Below are positions 53,886 through 62,343 of a stretch of 64,000 bases of DNA, piece after piece. Every line of letters begins with the position of its first letter. The first letter of the stretch is position 1. This stretch comes from JALEFZ01 sp038527485 (GTDB taxonomy: Bacteria > Bacteroidota > Bacteroidia > J057): contig JBCBFT010000011.1 of the NCBI GenBank assembly GCA_038527485.1, positions 1 to 64,000 of the forward strand, in the 5' to 3' direction. The position numbers and the translations under genes were made by a program. The notes beneath the pieces are model-generated. The model searched no databases, was not told the DNA's origin, and was given only the letters and a program-made list of their open reading frames with translations.

Positions 53886-53933
53886 ACTATTTCTAGAAGA
53901 GACAGCCAAGGCTGAATCCTTGTCAGTTCAAAT

Positions 53934-54917
53934 TTAATCCATCAATTTGTCCACGATATGATCGGTCGTGATACCCTCTGCATCTGCTGTAAAGCTTGCC
54001 ACAATACGGTGTCTGAGTACAGAAGCTGCTACGTCTTTCACCTCTTGGATATCGGGTGCATACTTCCCTCTCAATAAAGCTTGAGCCTTTGCTGCAAGGA
54101 TCAGATACTGCGAAGCACGTGGTCCTGCCCCCCAAGTCACCAGATCCTTGATGTGCTCGGGTGCGTGTGGTGTGTTGATACGTGTTTTATTGACGAGGTT
54201 GACTGCGTAAGTAATCACGTTATCTGTCACAGGCACTTGACGAACGAGATTTTGGAAGAAAATGATCTCTTCGTGGGTCAAAACAGGATTGACCTGAGGT
54301 TTTTCGTTTGTCGTCGTACGCTTTACGATTTCGATTTCTTCTTCGATAGAAGGGTAGTTTACCGTGAGGTTGAACATGAAGCGGTCCAATTGGGCCTCTG
54401 GCAATGGATAGGTTCCTTCCTGCTCGATCGGGTTTTGCGTCGCCAACACGAAGAAAGGAGCTTCCAGCACATGGTTTTCACCTGCGATGGTCACACGCTT
54501 TTCCTGCATGGCCTCCAATAAGGCTGCCTGCGTCTTGGGCGGGGTACGGTTAATCTCATCCGCCAAAATAATGTTGGCAAAGATCGGTCCCTTGATGAAC
54601 TTGAAATATTTCTTGTTCGTATCCTCGTCAATTTCCAGGATCTCCGTACCCACAATATCCGAGGGCATGAGGTCAGGGGTAAACTGGATACGATTGAAAT
54701 TGAGATCTAAGGCTTGGGCAATGGTACTGATCAGGAGGGTCTTGGCAAGACCAGGCACGCCTACGAGTAGGGTGTGACCTTTGCAAAACAGGGCAATCAA
54801 TAATTTCTCGATTACTTCATCCTGACCAATAATAACTTTTCCTATCTCTTGCTTCAGCTCCTTGTACTTCTGCGCCAGTGCATCTGCCGCTTCCACTTCC
54901 GATTGATATTTCTGCAT
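53934..54917 (-). CDS. MoxR family AAA+ ATPase
   Basis: A 327-residue MoxR-type ATPase. Walker A is GVPGLAKT (Gly53-Thr60), followed by FTPDLMPSDIVGTEIL, Walker B with ILADEINRTPPKTQAALLEAMQE, the sensor region ATQNPIEQEGTYPLPEAQLDRF, and a C-terminal lid domain. MoxR proteins usually act as chaperones that load or activate metal-binding or vWA-domain partners. Here the gene directly follows surA (stop and start overlap as TAATG), so a role in envelope biogenesis is likely (inference). No vWA gene is adjacent. Confidence 0.95.
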   Translation of the reverse strand: MQKYQSEVEAADALAQKYKELKQEIGKVIIGQDEVIEKLLIALFCKGHTLLVGVPGLAKTLLISTIAQALDLNFNRIQFTPDLMPSDIVGTEILEIDEDTNKKYFKFIKGPIFANIILADEINRTPPKTQAALLEAMQEKRVTIAGENHVLEAPFFVLATQNPIEQEGTYPLPEAQLDRFMFNLTVNYPSIEEEIEIVKRTTTNEKPQVNPVLTHEEIIFFQNLVRQVPVTDNVITYAVNLVNKTRINTPHAPEHIKDLVTWGAGPRASQYLILAAKAQALLRGKYAPDIQEVKDVAASVLRHRIVASFTADAEGITTDHIVDKLMD

Positions 54918-56263
54918 TACTCAAGCCAATTTTTTAAGGCGTTCTGACATTCAGTGGGTTTGATGTCAATATAGATATTTTTCTTAGCGTCCTCTAACCA
55001 TTTCTCAAAATTTTCGGCACGCTTAGCAAGTAAAGCGGCGTTTCGGATCTTTTGATAGTCGTCTTCCAAATTGGGTCGGTGAGGATCTACCTTTGACTTG
55101 AGAAATAATACATGGAAAGCACGAGAACCATCAGGCAATCGATACTCCAATGGCTTAGAGATTTCTCCTGACTTCATCTCATCGATCTTGAAATACATGT
55201 CAGGGTCTAGGGCATCCATAGGGATTTTGAGTTCCTGCGTTTGAGGGTTGGAGATACATCCTCCACACTGACTAGAAATTCTGTCTTGCGAGTACACAAT
55301 GGCTGCCTGCTCAAAGGTCAAGGAATCCGTATTGACCAGCTTCATGATGCTGTTGAGGGAGTCGATGGCGACGGAGTCACCATTGGGAGAGTAACGCAAG
55401 CGCTTCAAGATGTGGCTGGCTGTCACGACTTCTCCGCGACGCTTTTCTAGCTTCACAATGTGTACCCCAAACTCCGTTTCAAATGGCTGTGAGATCTCGC
55501 CTGGACGCATGTTGAAGACTACTTCTTCAAATTTGGGGACCATCATCCCACGACCAAACTCGCCCAGACTACCCTTCGAGCGCAATGCATTAGGTTCATC
55601 GCTGTTGCGGGAAGCGAGATACCCAAAGTTATCTCCTTCGTCTAGCACTTGACTCCTCAGATCATTGAGGAGATCGTAGGCGGCCTCTCGGCTTTCTTCT
55701 GAGTAAGGAGGCTTCACTACGATATGGTTGATCTGCACCTCTGCTGGAAGCAAGCCCAGGCTATCCTTAGGGATCTGGTCAAAGTATTCTCTTACTTCCT
55801 TGGGCGTGATGTCCGTCTCTGCCTCAATTGCTCCACGCTGGCGGTTGATGAGGAGTTCCTTGCGGATATCTGCACGGATGTCTTCTCTAAACTGTGAGAC
55901 AGATTTGCCGTAGATTTTTTCAAATTCAGCTACAGGCACCTGTTGCAGAATGTACTCCATCCTACGTACCAGTTCGCCTTCTACCTCTCCATCGCTCACC
56001 TCGATGCTGTCCTGCTTGGCTTTGTCTAGAAGAAGTTTATTCACAATCAAGCCTTCCATCACCTGACAACGGAGCGTCCCATCGTCTTTTTGACCGTTGA
56101 TGATGAGATAGTTATACTGATTATCAATATCAGATTCTAGGACAATATCGTCCCCAATCACAGCAATGATCCGATCAACCGTTTGCTGTGCAAAGCTTGT
56201 GCTCATGCAGAATATGCTCACAAGCGCCAGACGCCACAAAAGAGACATTGATGTTAATTTCAT
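54917..56263 (-). CDS. surA: SurA-like peptidyl-prolyl isomerase
   Basis: A 448-residue periplasmic chaperone with a signal peptide (residues 1-24, ending SFAQ), a SurA N-terminal domain (VDRIIAVIGDDIVLESDIDNQ), and two parvulin-type domains (about 180-275 and 285-385). The first contains INHIVVKPPYSE, NSDEPNALRSKGSLGEFGRGMM and FETEFGVHIVKLEKR; the second ASHILKR. It escorts outer-membrane proteins across the periplasm. The start is taken at the Met before the signal peptide; 39 upstream codons in frame are rejected. The moxR start codon overlaps its stop by one base. Confidence 0.9.
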   Translation of the reverse strand: MKLTSMSLLWRLALVSIFCMSTSFAQQTVDRIIAVIGDDIVLESDIDNQYNYLIINGQKDDGTLRCQVMEGLIVNKLLLDKAKQDSIEVSDGEVEGELVRRMEYILQQVPVAEFEKIYGKSVSQFREDIRADIRKELLINRQRGAIEAETDITPKEVREYFDQIPKDSLGLLPAEVQINHIVVKPPYSEESREAAYDLLNDLRSQVLDEGDNFGYLASRNSDEPNALRSKGSLGEFGRGMMVPKFEEVVFNMRPGEISQPFETEFGVHIVKLEKRRGEVVTASHILKRLRYSPNGDSVAIDSLNSIMKLVNTDSLTFEQAAIVYSQDRISSQCGGCISNPQTQELKIPMDALDPDMYFKIDEMKSGEISKPLEYRLPDGSRAFHVLFLKSKVDPHRPNLEDDYQKIRNAALLAKRAENFEKWLEDAKKNIYIDIKPTECQNALKNWLE

Positions 56264-56393
56264 AATTATATACAGATATCCGTAAAGCGTTGATTTGATG
56301 GAGTAGAACTTTTTTCTCCAATGCTCAACTATATTAAGTGAAATAACAAATGCGAAACGACAGTTCTCGCAGTCTGCCATCTTATATCATGCA

Positions 56394-57296
56394 TTACTTC
56401 GCGAACACTTTGGCTCGCTGTGTTGCTTTCGCTTCCTGTACCAGTCGGGCAATGTATTGCTCAACCAGTGCTTGCTTCCGTTGGTTTTGAATGATCAATT
56501 TGATCTGGCCTTTTACCATCACCAGTGGCATCGTCTCCCCTGCATCAATGACATCAATCATTTTAAAGAAATCATAGTAGGTTGTGTCATTGTTCTTGTG
56601 TGCATAAGGATACACATTTCCTTTGACTGCCTTGCGGATATTTCCAAAGTAATAACCCTGTGCATACTCCATGAGTGCTCTTTCGTTTACATACGTACTG
56701 TCGAGCTTGTAGCTATCTGCAGATTCGGCAGCATAGGCGATCAGTTCGTCTATGGTCTCCTGGTCCTTTGCTCCCATTTGATTGACGACCTGATATTGGC
56801 GGTCCAATTTGGTATCTAAATGAAAGAACTGATAAAACGCTTCATTGCTTTCGAACTTCTCTGGAAACTTCAGATAATACTCTCTCAAATCAGCTTCACT
56901 TACCTGAAACTTATCTGCATTTTGTCCGATAAGCCACTGACCAAAAGCTTGCTCCCGCAATGTATGTGCATAGGCATCTACCTTTGGCTGGATTTCCTCA
57001 TCCAATCCTAGGATTGTCCGTTTAGCAGCTTCGTCTACCGCTCGGTCTTCTATCCATTGCTCGATGTACTCCTTGGCAAAGCGTGCGCTGTCTGCCATAG
57101 AAACACTATCTGGGATAAAATAATCCAACTCCTGGCGAAACAAAGACCGTTCTCCAAAAGTAGCAACAACCTCTGACTTGGTTCCCGCTTTCTGATTATT
57201 GCAGCTCGTCATTCCAGCTAACAGTGAGACGGAGAATACAAGGCAGAGGTTGTAAAGGGCAAAATTATTTGTACAATTTCTTAAATGCCTTCTCAT
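56394..57296 (-). CDS. SurA/PpiC-like lipoprotein
   Basis: A 300-residue predicted lipoprotein: a basic N-terminus, hydrophobic core and lipobox ending GMTSC (Cys32), then a SurA-like helical domain (VVATFGERSLFRQELDYFIPDSV). No parvulin catalytic domain is recognisable, so it is probably a pure holdase. It starts inside the end of the upstream PpiC gene (32-bp overlap) and is followed by surA, the standard order of this outer-membrane chaperone cluster in Bacteroidota as I know it. Confidence 0.78.
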   Translation of the reverse strand: MRRHLRNCTNNFALYNLCLVFSVSLLAGMTSCNNQKAGTKSEVVATFGERSLFRQELDYFIPDSVSMADSARFAKEYIEQWIEDRAVDEAAKRTILGLDEEIQPKVDAYAHTLREQAFGQWLIGQNADKFQVSEADLREYYLKFPEKFESNEAFYQFFHLDTKLDRQYQVVNQMGAKDQETIDELIAYAAESADSYKLDSTYVNERALMEYAQGYYFGNIRKAVKGNVYPYAHKNNDTTYYDFFKMIDVIDAGETMPLVMVKGQIKLIIQNQRKQALVEQYIARLVQEAKATQRAKVFAK

Positions 57297-59256
57297 TGAT
57301 CTTTACAGGATATGTTTGTGCCAATTCGTCTAACCATGTCTGCTCCAGATAATCTTGGTAGCGGGTGATACACTCTGATTTGGCTTCGTCAAATGTCTTG
57401 ATTCCTTCGGGACGTTTATCCTCTATTACGATGACTCGATAGAAAGAGCTGGCGGACAGCGGGTCAGAAATATATCCTTTCTCCTGCCCAAAAATCGCTT
57501 CGTCTAAGCCTCCTGCACCTTTCTCATACGTCTGAGAGGTTATACGCACATTGATGGGAGAGTTGTCATTGAAAGCAGAGTCGATTTGTTGATCTGTCAT
57601 CCCCATTTCCAGTGCTTCTTTCACTTTCACCATTGCCTCTTCGGTCTCTGCACGATATTCACGAACATCTAACCTTTCATTGGCTTTAAATGATTCCTTA
57701 TTCGCCTCGTAGTATACTTCTAGACCTGTCGTATCTTGTACGGCTTTTTTCCAGACCTTTTGCTCCATCAGCGTGAAAAGGAGAATACCATCGCGATATT
57801 CTTGTAGCAGATTGCGGAAGTCTTCATTTTTATTGGGAAGCTGTGCTTCCTCGTAGGCCAGCAATTCACCCTCTAAGTACGTATTAAAAACCTGATCTAC
57901 AGCATCTGATGGGCTTAGACGGGGAAAACGCAAGCGTCGACTGCTGTATACGTCGATCATGTCTTGCACAGTAGCTTCAAAGTCTTCGCCTAAGGTAAAG
58001 AGCTTCTTGGCCATCAGTTCATCCATCGTAGAATCGGGTCTCCAGCCTCCACGAGCAAATCGCCCATCTACAACTTCCTTCAATTCTTGAATGGGACCGT
58101 CAAAGCTCTGGTAGTTATTGTCCGTTTTGATACGCTCCAAAAGCGCATTTCGGCTGATCTGCGCTCGGCTGTCACGCGAGATCTTCTGCTTAAGCTGAGG
58201 TCTTGATTCATCAAAACTTCCCAAGCCTTCGACTTCAGTCACTGTCAGGATATGAAAGCCATAAGGAGTCTGGAAAGGCTCCGAATAGGCATCTTTGCTG
58301 AGCTTCATTTTGATATCTTCCATCACAGGAAGCAGACGCCCTGTTCCGAGATCTCCCCCACGGCTAGCTGTATTAGGATCATCTGAATATTGACTTGCGA
58401 GATCGGCAAATGCATCGCCCCCTTTCAGCTTTTCATAGATTTCATTGATGATCTTTTCTGCTTGGGCTTCATCCTTGGCACTGTAGCGATCTCCGATCCG
58501 CACGATGATGTGTGCCGCTTGCTTAGTTCCTTCATTCTTGATCCTGTCATTGACCTTTACGATGTGATATCCAAACTGCGTACGAATGGGCGTAGAGACT
58601 TCGTCTACTTCAGTAGTAAAAGCCGCTGTCTCAAAAGGATATACCATGGCAAATGCTGAAAAATATCCCAGATTTCCTTTGTTTTCTTTGGCAGAAGGGT
58701 CCTCAGAGTATCGCTCTGCCATCAGATCAAAAGACTTGCCATCTTTGACGATAGAATCGCGCAAAGACAAAATCCGTTCATACGCCTTCATAGTATCAGA
58801 AGGAATCGCATCCTCTGCCACACGAATCAGCAGATGACTTGCGTTGACGAGCTCCTGCGAGCGATCAAAAGCTTCCTGGATCAGCTTCTCTTCTACATCC
58901 TTGGCAGAGAGATAAGGCTGTACCAGTTGTTTCTTGTACTGATTGAACTCTCGCTGGAAAGCTTCTGTGTCTTGTAGACCTTGCGCTTCTGCGGCAAAGA
59001 CTTTCCGCTTGAAATTGATGTAAAGGTCAAGGTACTCACGATATTGCTCGGGGGTATGTGCCTGCACAGCTTCCATTCCTCCATTATTTTTCGCATATAC
59101 TCGCTCAAACTCAGCCTTCGTGACCGTACCTTGGTCAAAAGTGAGGAGCGAAACTTGTTTTTTCTTCTTCTTCTTTTTCGGTTGCGCAGCAGCTGGAGCT
59201 ACAAGTCCAACGGCCAATACCAAGTGCAGCAGATACAATAGGATGCTTCTGTACAT
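57265..59256 (-). CDS. large peptidyl-prolyl isomerase with two parvulin domains
   Basis: A 663-residue exported PpiC/SurA-type isomerase: signal peptide (residues 1-24, ending PAAAQ) followed by the lysine run PKKKKKKK, an N-terminal chaperone domain, and two parvulin domains. The first is at about 135-235 with NASHLLIRVAED, SEDPSAKENKGNLGYFSAF and RTQFGYHIVKVNDR; the second at about 243-345 with AAHIIVRIGDR, SDDPNTASRGGDLGTGRLL and QTPYGFHILTV. A long helical C-terminal part follows. It is the first gene of the four-gene chaperone-MoxR operon. Confidence 0.9.
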   Translation of the reverse strand: MYRSILLYLLHLVLAVGLVAPAAAQPKKKKKKKQVSLLTFDQGTVTKAEFERVYAKNNGGMEAVQAHTPEQYREYLDLYINFKRKVFAAEAQGLQDTEAFQREFNQYKKQLVQPYLSAKDVEEKLIQEAFDRSQELVNASHLLIRVAEDAIPSDTMKAYERILSLRDSIVKDGKSFDLMAERYSEDPSAKENKGNLGYFSAFAMVYPFETAAFTTEVDEVSTPIRTQFGYHIVKVNDRIKNEGTKQAAHIIVRIGDRYSAKDEAQAEKIINEIYEKLKGGDAFADLASQYSDDPNTASRGGDLGTGRLLPVMEDIKMKLSKDAYSEPFQTPYGFHILTVTEVEGLGSFDESRPQLKQKISRDSRAQISRNALLERIKTDNNYQSFDGPIQELKEVVDGRFARGGWRPDSTMDELMAKKLFTLGEDFEATVQDMIDVYSSRRLRFPRLSPSDAVDQVFNTYLEGELLAYEEAQLPNKNEDFRNLLQEYRDGILLFTLMEQKVWKKAVQDTTGLEVYYEANKESFKANERLDVREYRAETEEAMVKVKEALEMGMTDQQIDSAFNDNSPINVRITSQTYEKGAGGLDEAIFGQEKGYISDPLSASSFYRVIVIEDKRPEGIKTFDEAKSECITRYQDYLEQTWLDELAQTYPVKINEKAFKKLYK

Positions 59257-59611
59257 AGGTGAATCTGTCGTTTATCAAATTTTTAAGCTGAGCAAATTTA
59301 GTAATATGAACCAATTAAAGAAATGCAGGGAAATGCATCTGTCTTCTATATCGAAATCTCAAGCCTTCTATCCTCATATTTCCCCTCTATTTGTACAAAC
59401 GAAAACTATTTATCCTCTTTCAGATTTATACTCATGAAAAGTAGGAAGGAAAATAAAAAAACTAAGGCTAGAATAAACTTCTTTCCTAATTTTGCGCGAT
59501 CATGAATATGACAAAGAGGCAAGACGAAAGGACATCTTGTCATTGGCATACATTGTGCCACTCATTTTTGAATAAAAAATCTTATAGATTGCTGAAAATC
59601 ATCCCATACCT
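59257..59611. other. intergenic region between the chaperone operon and grpE
   Basis: These 355 bases carry the promoters for both directions. TAATTTTG at 59487-59494 (plus strand) matches the Bacteroidota -7 element TAnnTTTG about 117 nt before grpE, without a convincing -33 partner. No gene seen. Confidence 0.4.
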
Positions 59612-60271
59612 ATGAATGAAGAGCTGAAAGACCAAAAGGTATCTCCTGAACAAGAGGCAGAGACCACGCAGCAGGAGGAGAACGTAGGAGGAGAAGCACA
59701 AAACCAGACAGAAGCACAAGCTGAAGGCAAAGACGCGGGCACTCAGACGGCATCCGAGGCGGATGCAGACAAAACACCTGAAGATCTGGATACAGCCATG
59801 GAAATTATCGCAAATCTTCAGCTCGCGATGCGTGAAAAAGATCGGAAGCTTTCAGAAGAACAAGACATCAACATGCGTCTTCAAGCAGATTTTGTCAACT
59901 TCCGCAAGCGTAAAGAGAAAGAAACACGTGATACTGTTCGCTTCGCTAATGAAGACCTATTGATCACGCTTCTTCCCATCCTTGACAATTTCGACCGTAC
60001 CCTTTCTGCCATCGAAAAGACTGACAATTTGACAGCTATCAAAGAAGGGATTACCCTTGTCAGCAATAGCATGAAAAAGCAATTGGGCAAGATCGGGTTA
60101 GAGATTCTTGAAACAAAAGGAAAGCCTTTCGATTCTGCTATCCATGAAGCCATCGCCACTGTACCTGCACCAGCAGAAGATCAGCAGGGAATCATCATAG
60201 ATGAGATTGAGAGGGGATATAAACTCAAGGATAAGGTAATCCGCTTTGCAAAAGTGGTTGTCGGTGAGTAG
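59612..60271 (+). CDS. grpE: nucleotide exchange factor GrpE
   Basis: A 219-residue GrpE, which releases ADP from DnaK in the heat-shock chaperone cycle. The first 65 residues are a flexible Gln/Glu-rich tail; the GrpE core begins around residue 70 with a long helix (MREKDRKLSEEQDINMRLQADFVNFRKRKEKE) and contains ILDNFDRTLSAI, GKIGLEILETKGKPFDSAIHEAI and the terminal RGYKLKDKVIRFAKVVVGE. Complete. dnaJ follows on the same strand after a 390-base gap holding repeats; dnaK is not in the window. Confidence 0.96.
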   Translation: MNEELKDQKVSPEQEAETTQQEENVGGEAQNQTEAQAEGKDAGTQTASEADADKTPEDLDTAMEIIANLQLAMREKDRKLSEEQDINMRLQADFVNFRKRKEKETRDTVRFANEDLLITLLPILDNFDRTLSAIEKTDNLTAIKEGITLVSNSMKKQLGKIGLEILETKGKPFDSAIHEAIATVPAPAEDQQGIIIDEIERGYKLKDKVIRFAKVVVGE

Positions 60272-60327
60272 CAAAAAGATAGATTGGATAGGGATTCCTG
60301 TCCTAAGTTTAAATTAAGTAGACAGAC

Positions 60328-60545
60328 AGATGTAAGAGATCATCCCGTGAGAGATTTCGTTACGCTCAAGACATCAGACTTTAATGTATGGATAGTCAAG
60401 ACGTAAATTATTCCACATAACCTGTTTACATATGTCTACTCATTTAACTTAATCGACTTAAGAAATCAAGATATACGTAAGAGAAGAAGTCTTCCACAGC
60501 AATACTTTAAGTCTCTTGTCTTACGTCTCAACATCTGACCTATTT
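60328..60545. repeat. dispersed repeat copies in inverted arrangement between grpE and dnaJ
   Basis: The left copy (about 60328-60400) holds GAGATTTCGTTACGCTC-AAGACATCAGACTTTAATG and matches the element at about 30.6 kb. The right part (about 60455-60545), read on the minus strand, gives AAGACAAGAGACTTAAAGTATT, resembling AAGACATCAGACTTTAATGTAT of the left copy, so the two lie head to head. This occupies most of the gap; no gene is present. Confidence 0.5.
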
Positions 60546-60661
60546 CTCATAAGGGATTTATGCCAGTAACTATTTAGTTAAAGACTGGTTTTCTCTGTCA
60601 GTTGGTAAAAGTCAAAAGGTCTCATTTTTTACATGCCCACAAGGGCTGACCCAATTTAGTT

Positions 60662-61813
60662 ATGGCAAAAAGAGATTATTACGAGGTACTTGGGGTCGAG
60701 AAGGCAGCCACAAAGGATGAGTTGAAGAAAGCTTATCGCAAAATGGCTATCAAATATCACCCTGACAAGAACCCAGACAATAAAGAAGCTGAAGACAAAT
60801 TTAAAGAAGCTGCGGAGGCCTACGAGGTATTAAGTGATGATCAGAAGCGGGCGCAGTACGATCGATTTGGGCATGCAGGCCTAGGTGGTACTGGAGGATT
60901 TAGCGGTTCGGGCAACTTTGAAGACATCTTCAGCCAATTCAGCGATATTTTTGGAGACAGTGCATTTGGAGATGTCTTTGGAGGACGCGGAGGCGGGGGT
61001 CGTCGTCGTCGCAGACGTGGTCAGCGCGGATCAGATATCCGTATCAAGCTCAAGATGAATTTGCACCAAGTCGCCACAGGCGTAGAGAAAAAGATCAAGA
61101 TCCCTCGCAAAATTGCGTGCGAAGCATGTTATGGCACAGGTGCTGAAAATGGGACCGCCTTCACGGTATGTCCCACATGTAATGGACAAGGTGAAATTCG
61201 TCAGCAAGCAGGAGGGGGGTTCTTCCAGCAGATTGTCGTCACGACCTGTCCTACTTGCCAGGGAGAGGGTAAAATCATCTCCCGCAGCTGTAATGTCTGC
61301 GAAGGATCAGGACGTGTAGATACAGAGGAGGTCGTGAATATTCCCATCCCCGCAGGTGTAGAGGATGGCATGAACCTCAAGATGTCTGGTAAAGGAAATG
61401 CAGGACTGAGAGGTGGGCCAAGTGGAGATCTGATCATTCAAATCGAAGAAGAACCCTCAGAATTATTTGAACGAGATGGTGACAACTTAATTCATGAGCT
61501 CTTCATCAGTTTTCCTGATGCTGCGCTGGGTAAGCAAGTAGAGATTCCGACATTAGACAATAAAGTACGAATCAAGATCCCCGCAGGTACTCAGAGTGGA
61601 AAAATTGTTCGTTTGAAAGGAAAGGGACTGACCAACATCAATGGATACGGAACAGGCAATCTGCTCGTCCACATCAATGTATGGACCCCCGAAAATCTAA
61701 CAGGCGAGGAGAAAAAAACGCTAGAACGACTGAGAGAGGCCAATAACTTTCAACCCACGCCCTCTAAAGAGCAAAAAGGACTGTTTTCGCGTATTCGAGA
61801 ATATTTTAACTAA
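60662..61813 (+). CDS. dnaJ: molecular chaperone DnaJ
   Basis: A 383-residue full-length DnaJ that delivers substrates to DnaK and stimulates its ATPase. The J domain carries HPD at residues 33-35; a Gly/Phe- and Arg-rich linker follows (GGRGGGGRRRRRRGQRG). Four zinc-binding repeats are present (CEACYGTG, CPTCNGQG, CPTCQGEG, CNVCEGSG), then the substrate-binding C-terminal domains (IPIPAGVEDGMNLKMSGKGNAG ... IPAGTQSGKIVRLKGKGL). Confidence 0.97.
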   Translation: MAKRDYYEVLGVEKAATKDELKKAYRKMAIKYHPDKNPDNKEAEDKFKEAAEAYEVLSDDQKRAQYDRFGHAGLGGTGGFSGSGNFEDIFSQFSDIFGDSAFGDVFGGRGGGGRRRRRRGQRGSDIRIKLKMNLHQVATGVEKKIKIPRKIACEACYGTGAENGTAFTVCPTCNGQGEIRQQAGGGFFQQIVVTTCPTCQGEGKIISRSCNVCEGSGRVDTEEVVNIPIPAGVEDGMNLKMSGKGNAGLRGGPSGDLIIQIEEEPSELFERDGDNLIHELFISFPDAALGKQVEIPTLDNKVRIKIPAGTQSGKIVRLKGKGLTNINGYGTGNLLVHINVWTPENLTGEEKKTLERLREANNFQPTPSKEQKGLFSRIREYFN

Positions 61814-61876
61814 TTCAAATCTAAGGTACGAGTAGTCGATTTTCTACTTTGCAAAAGGTTTGAGTATATCTCGTGC

Positions 61877-61909
61877 GAGCCCTTGAGTACCCAATGTATT
61901 CAGGGGCTC
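61877..61909 (+). terminator. probable terminator of dnaJ
   Basis: GAGCCCTTGAGTA pairs with TATTCAGGGGCTC (13 bp including two G-T pairs) around CCCAATG, about 65 nt after the stop; only a short T-rich tail follows. Confidence 0.6.
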
Positions 61910-61938
61910 ATGCTATTTGTAAGTACCTACACAGAACA

Positions 61939-61998
61939 CCCCCAACTCCAGATTGTATCTGGAGCGTATGCGAAGCTTCAGCTATAAACTGAAGGGGG
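61939..61998 (+). ncRNA. candidate structured RNA, three-way-junction shape
   Basis: Within the 530-base gap after dnaJ, CCCC (61940-61943) can pair with GGGG (61995-61998), enclosing two hairpins: CTCCAGAT/ATCTGGAG with a TGT loop and CTTCAG/CTGAAG with a 7-nt loop. This compact nested arrangement is what an RNA with a three-way junction would give. No open frame of note is present. No known family is recognised; it may instead be an insertion-sequence end or chance. Confidence 0.3.
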
Positions 61999-62050
61999 CC
62001 AGCTACAGGCATCGCAGACAATAAAAGTGGCTAAATTACACCATCTCTTT

Positions 62051-62108
62051 TGAGAAGGAGCCTTCAGATTGGCCTGAGTACATGGCTGGGCCAATGTAGG
62101 ACTTCTCA
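62051..62108. repeat. long hairpin in the dnaJ-CPBP gap
   Basis: TGAGAAG/CTTCTCA forms an outer stem and TTGGCC/GGCCAA an inner stem; on the minus strand it is preceded by a run of eight T, on the plus strand followed by eight A. Role unknown. The remaining bases of the gap (to 62343) show nothing else recognisable. Confidence 0.45.
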
Positions 62109-62343
62109 CAAAAAAAATACTTCCTCCCCAACACGCGCAGTCCAATTTTCGTATATTGAGTTGTTACCTTGGATACTACATTTTTGACCTGTGTAAGACT
62201 TTATTTGAACCTTGAGTCCAAAAGAAGCTTATCAATATATAAGACAGTGAGTTTTAAGGAGTAAAGACACACAGTTTTTCCTTCTCACTCAAAAACTCTG
62301 CTTCCAGCCGCCAGCTTGCGACTGGCACAATAAAACACTTGGT

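Noticed and set aside
60272..60661. CRISPR array in the repeat-rich grpE-dnaJ gap
   Set aside because: The repeats are few, imperfect and inverted, with no regular spacing; no cas genes are present.
61814..62343. Protein-coding gene in the dnaJ-CPBP gap
   Set aside because: No open frame of useful length on either strand; only an 85-codon antisense frame reaching into the CPBP gene was seen, with Cys/Lys-rich, unconvincing translation.
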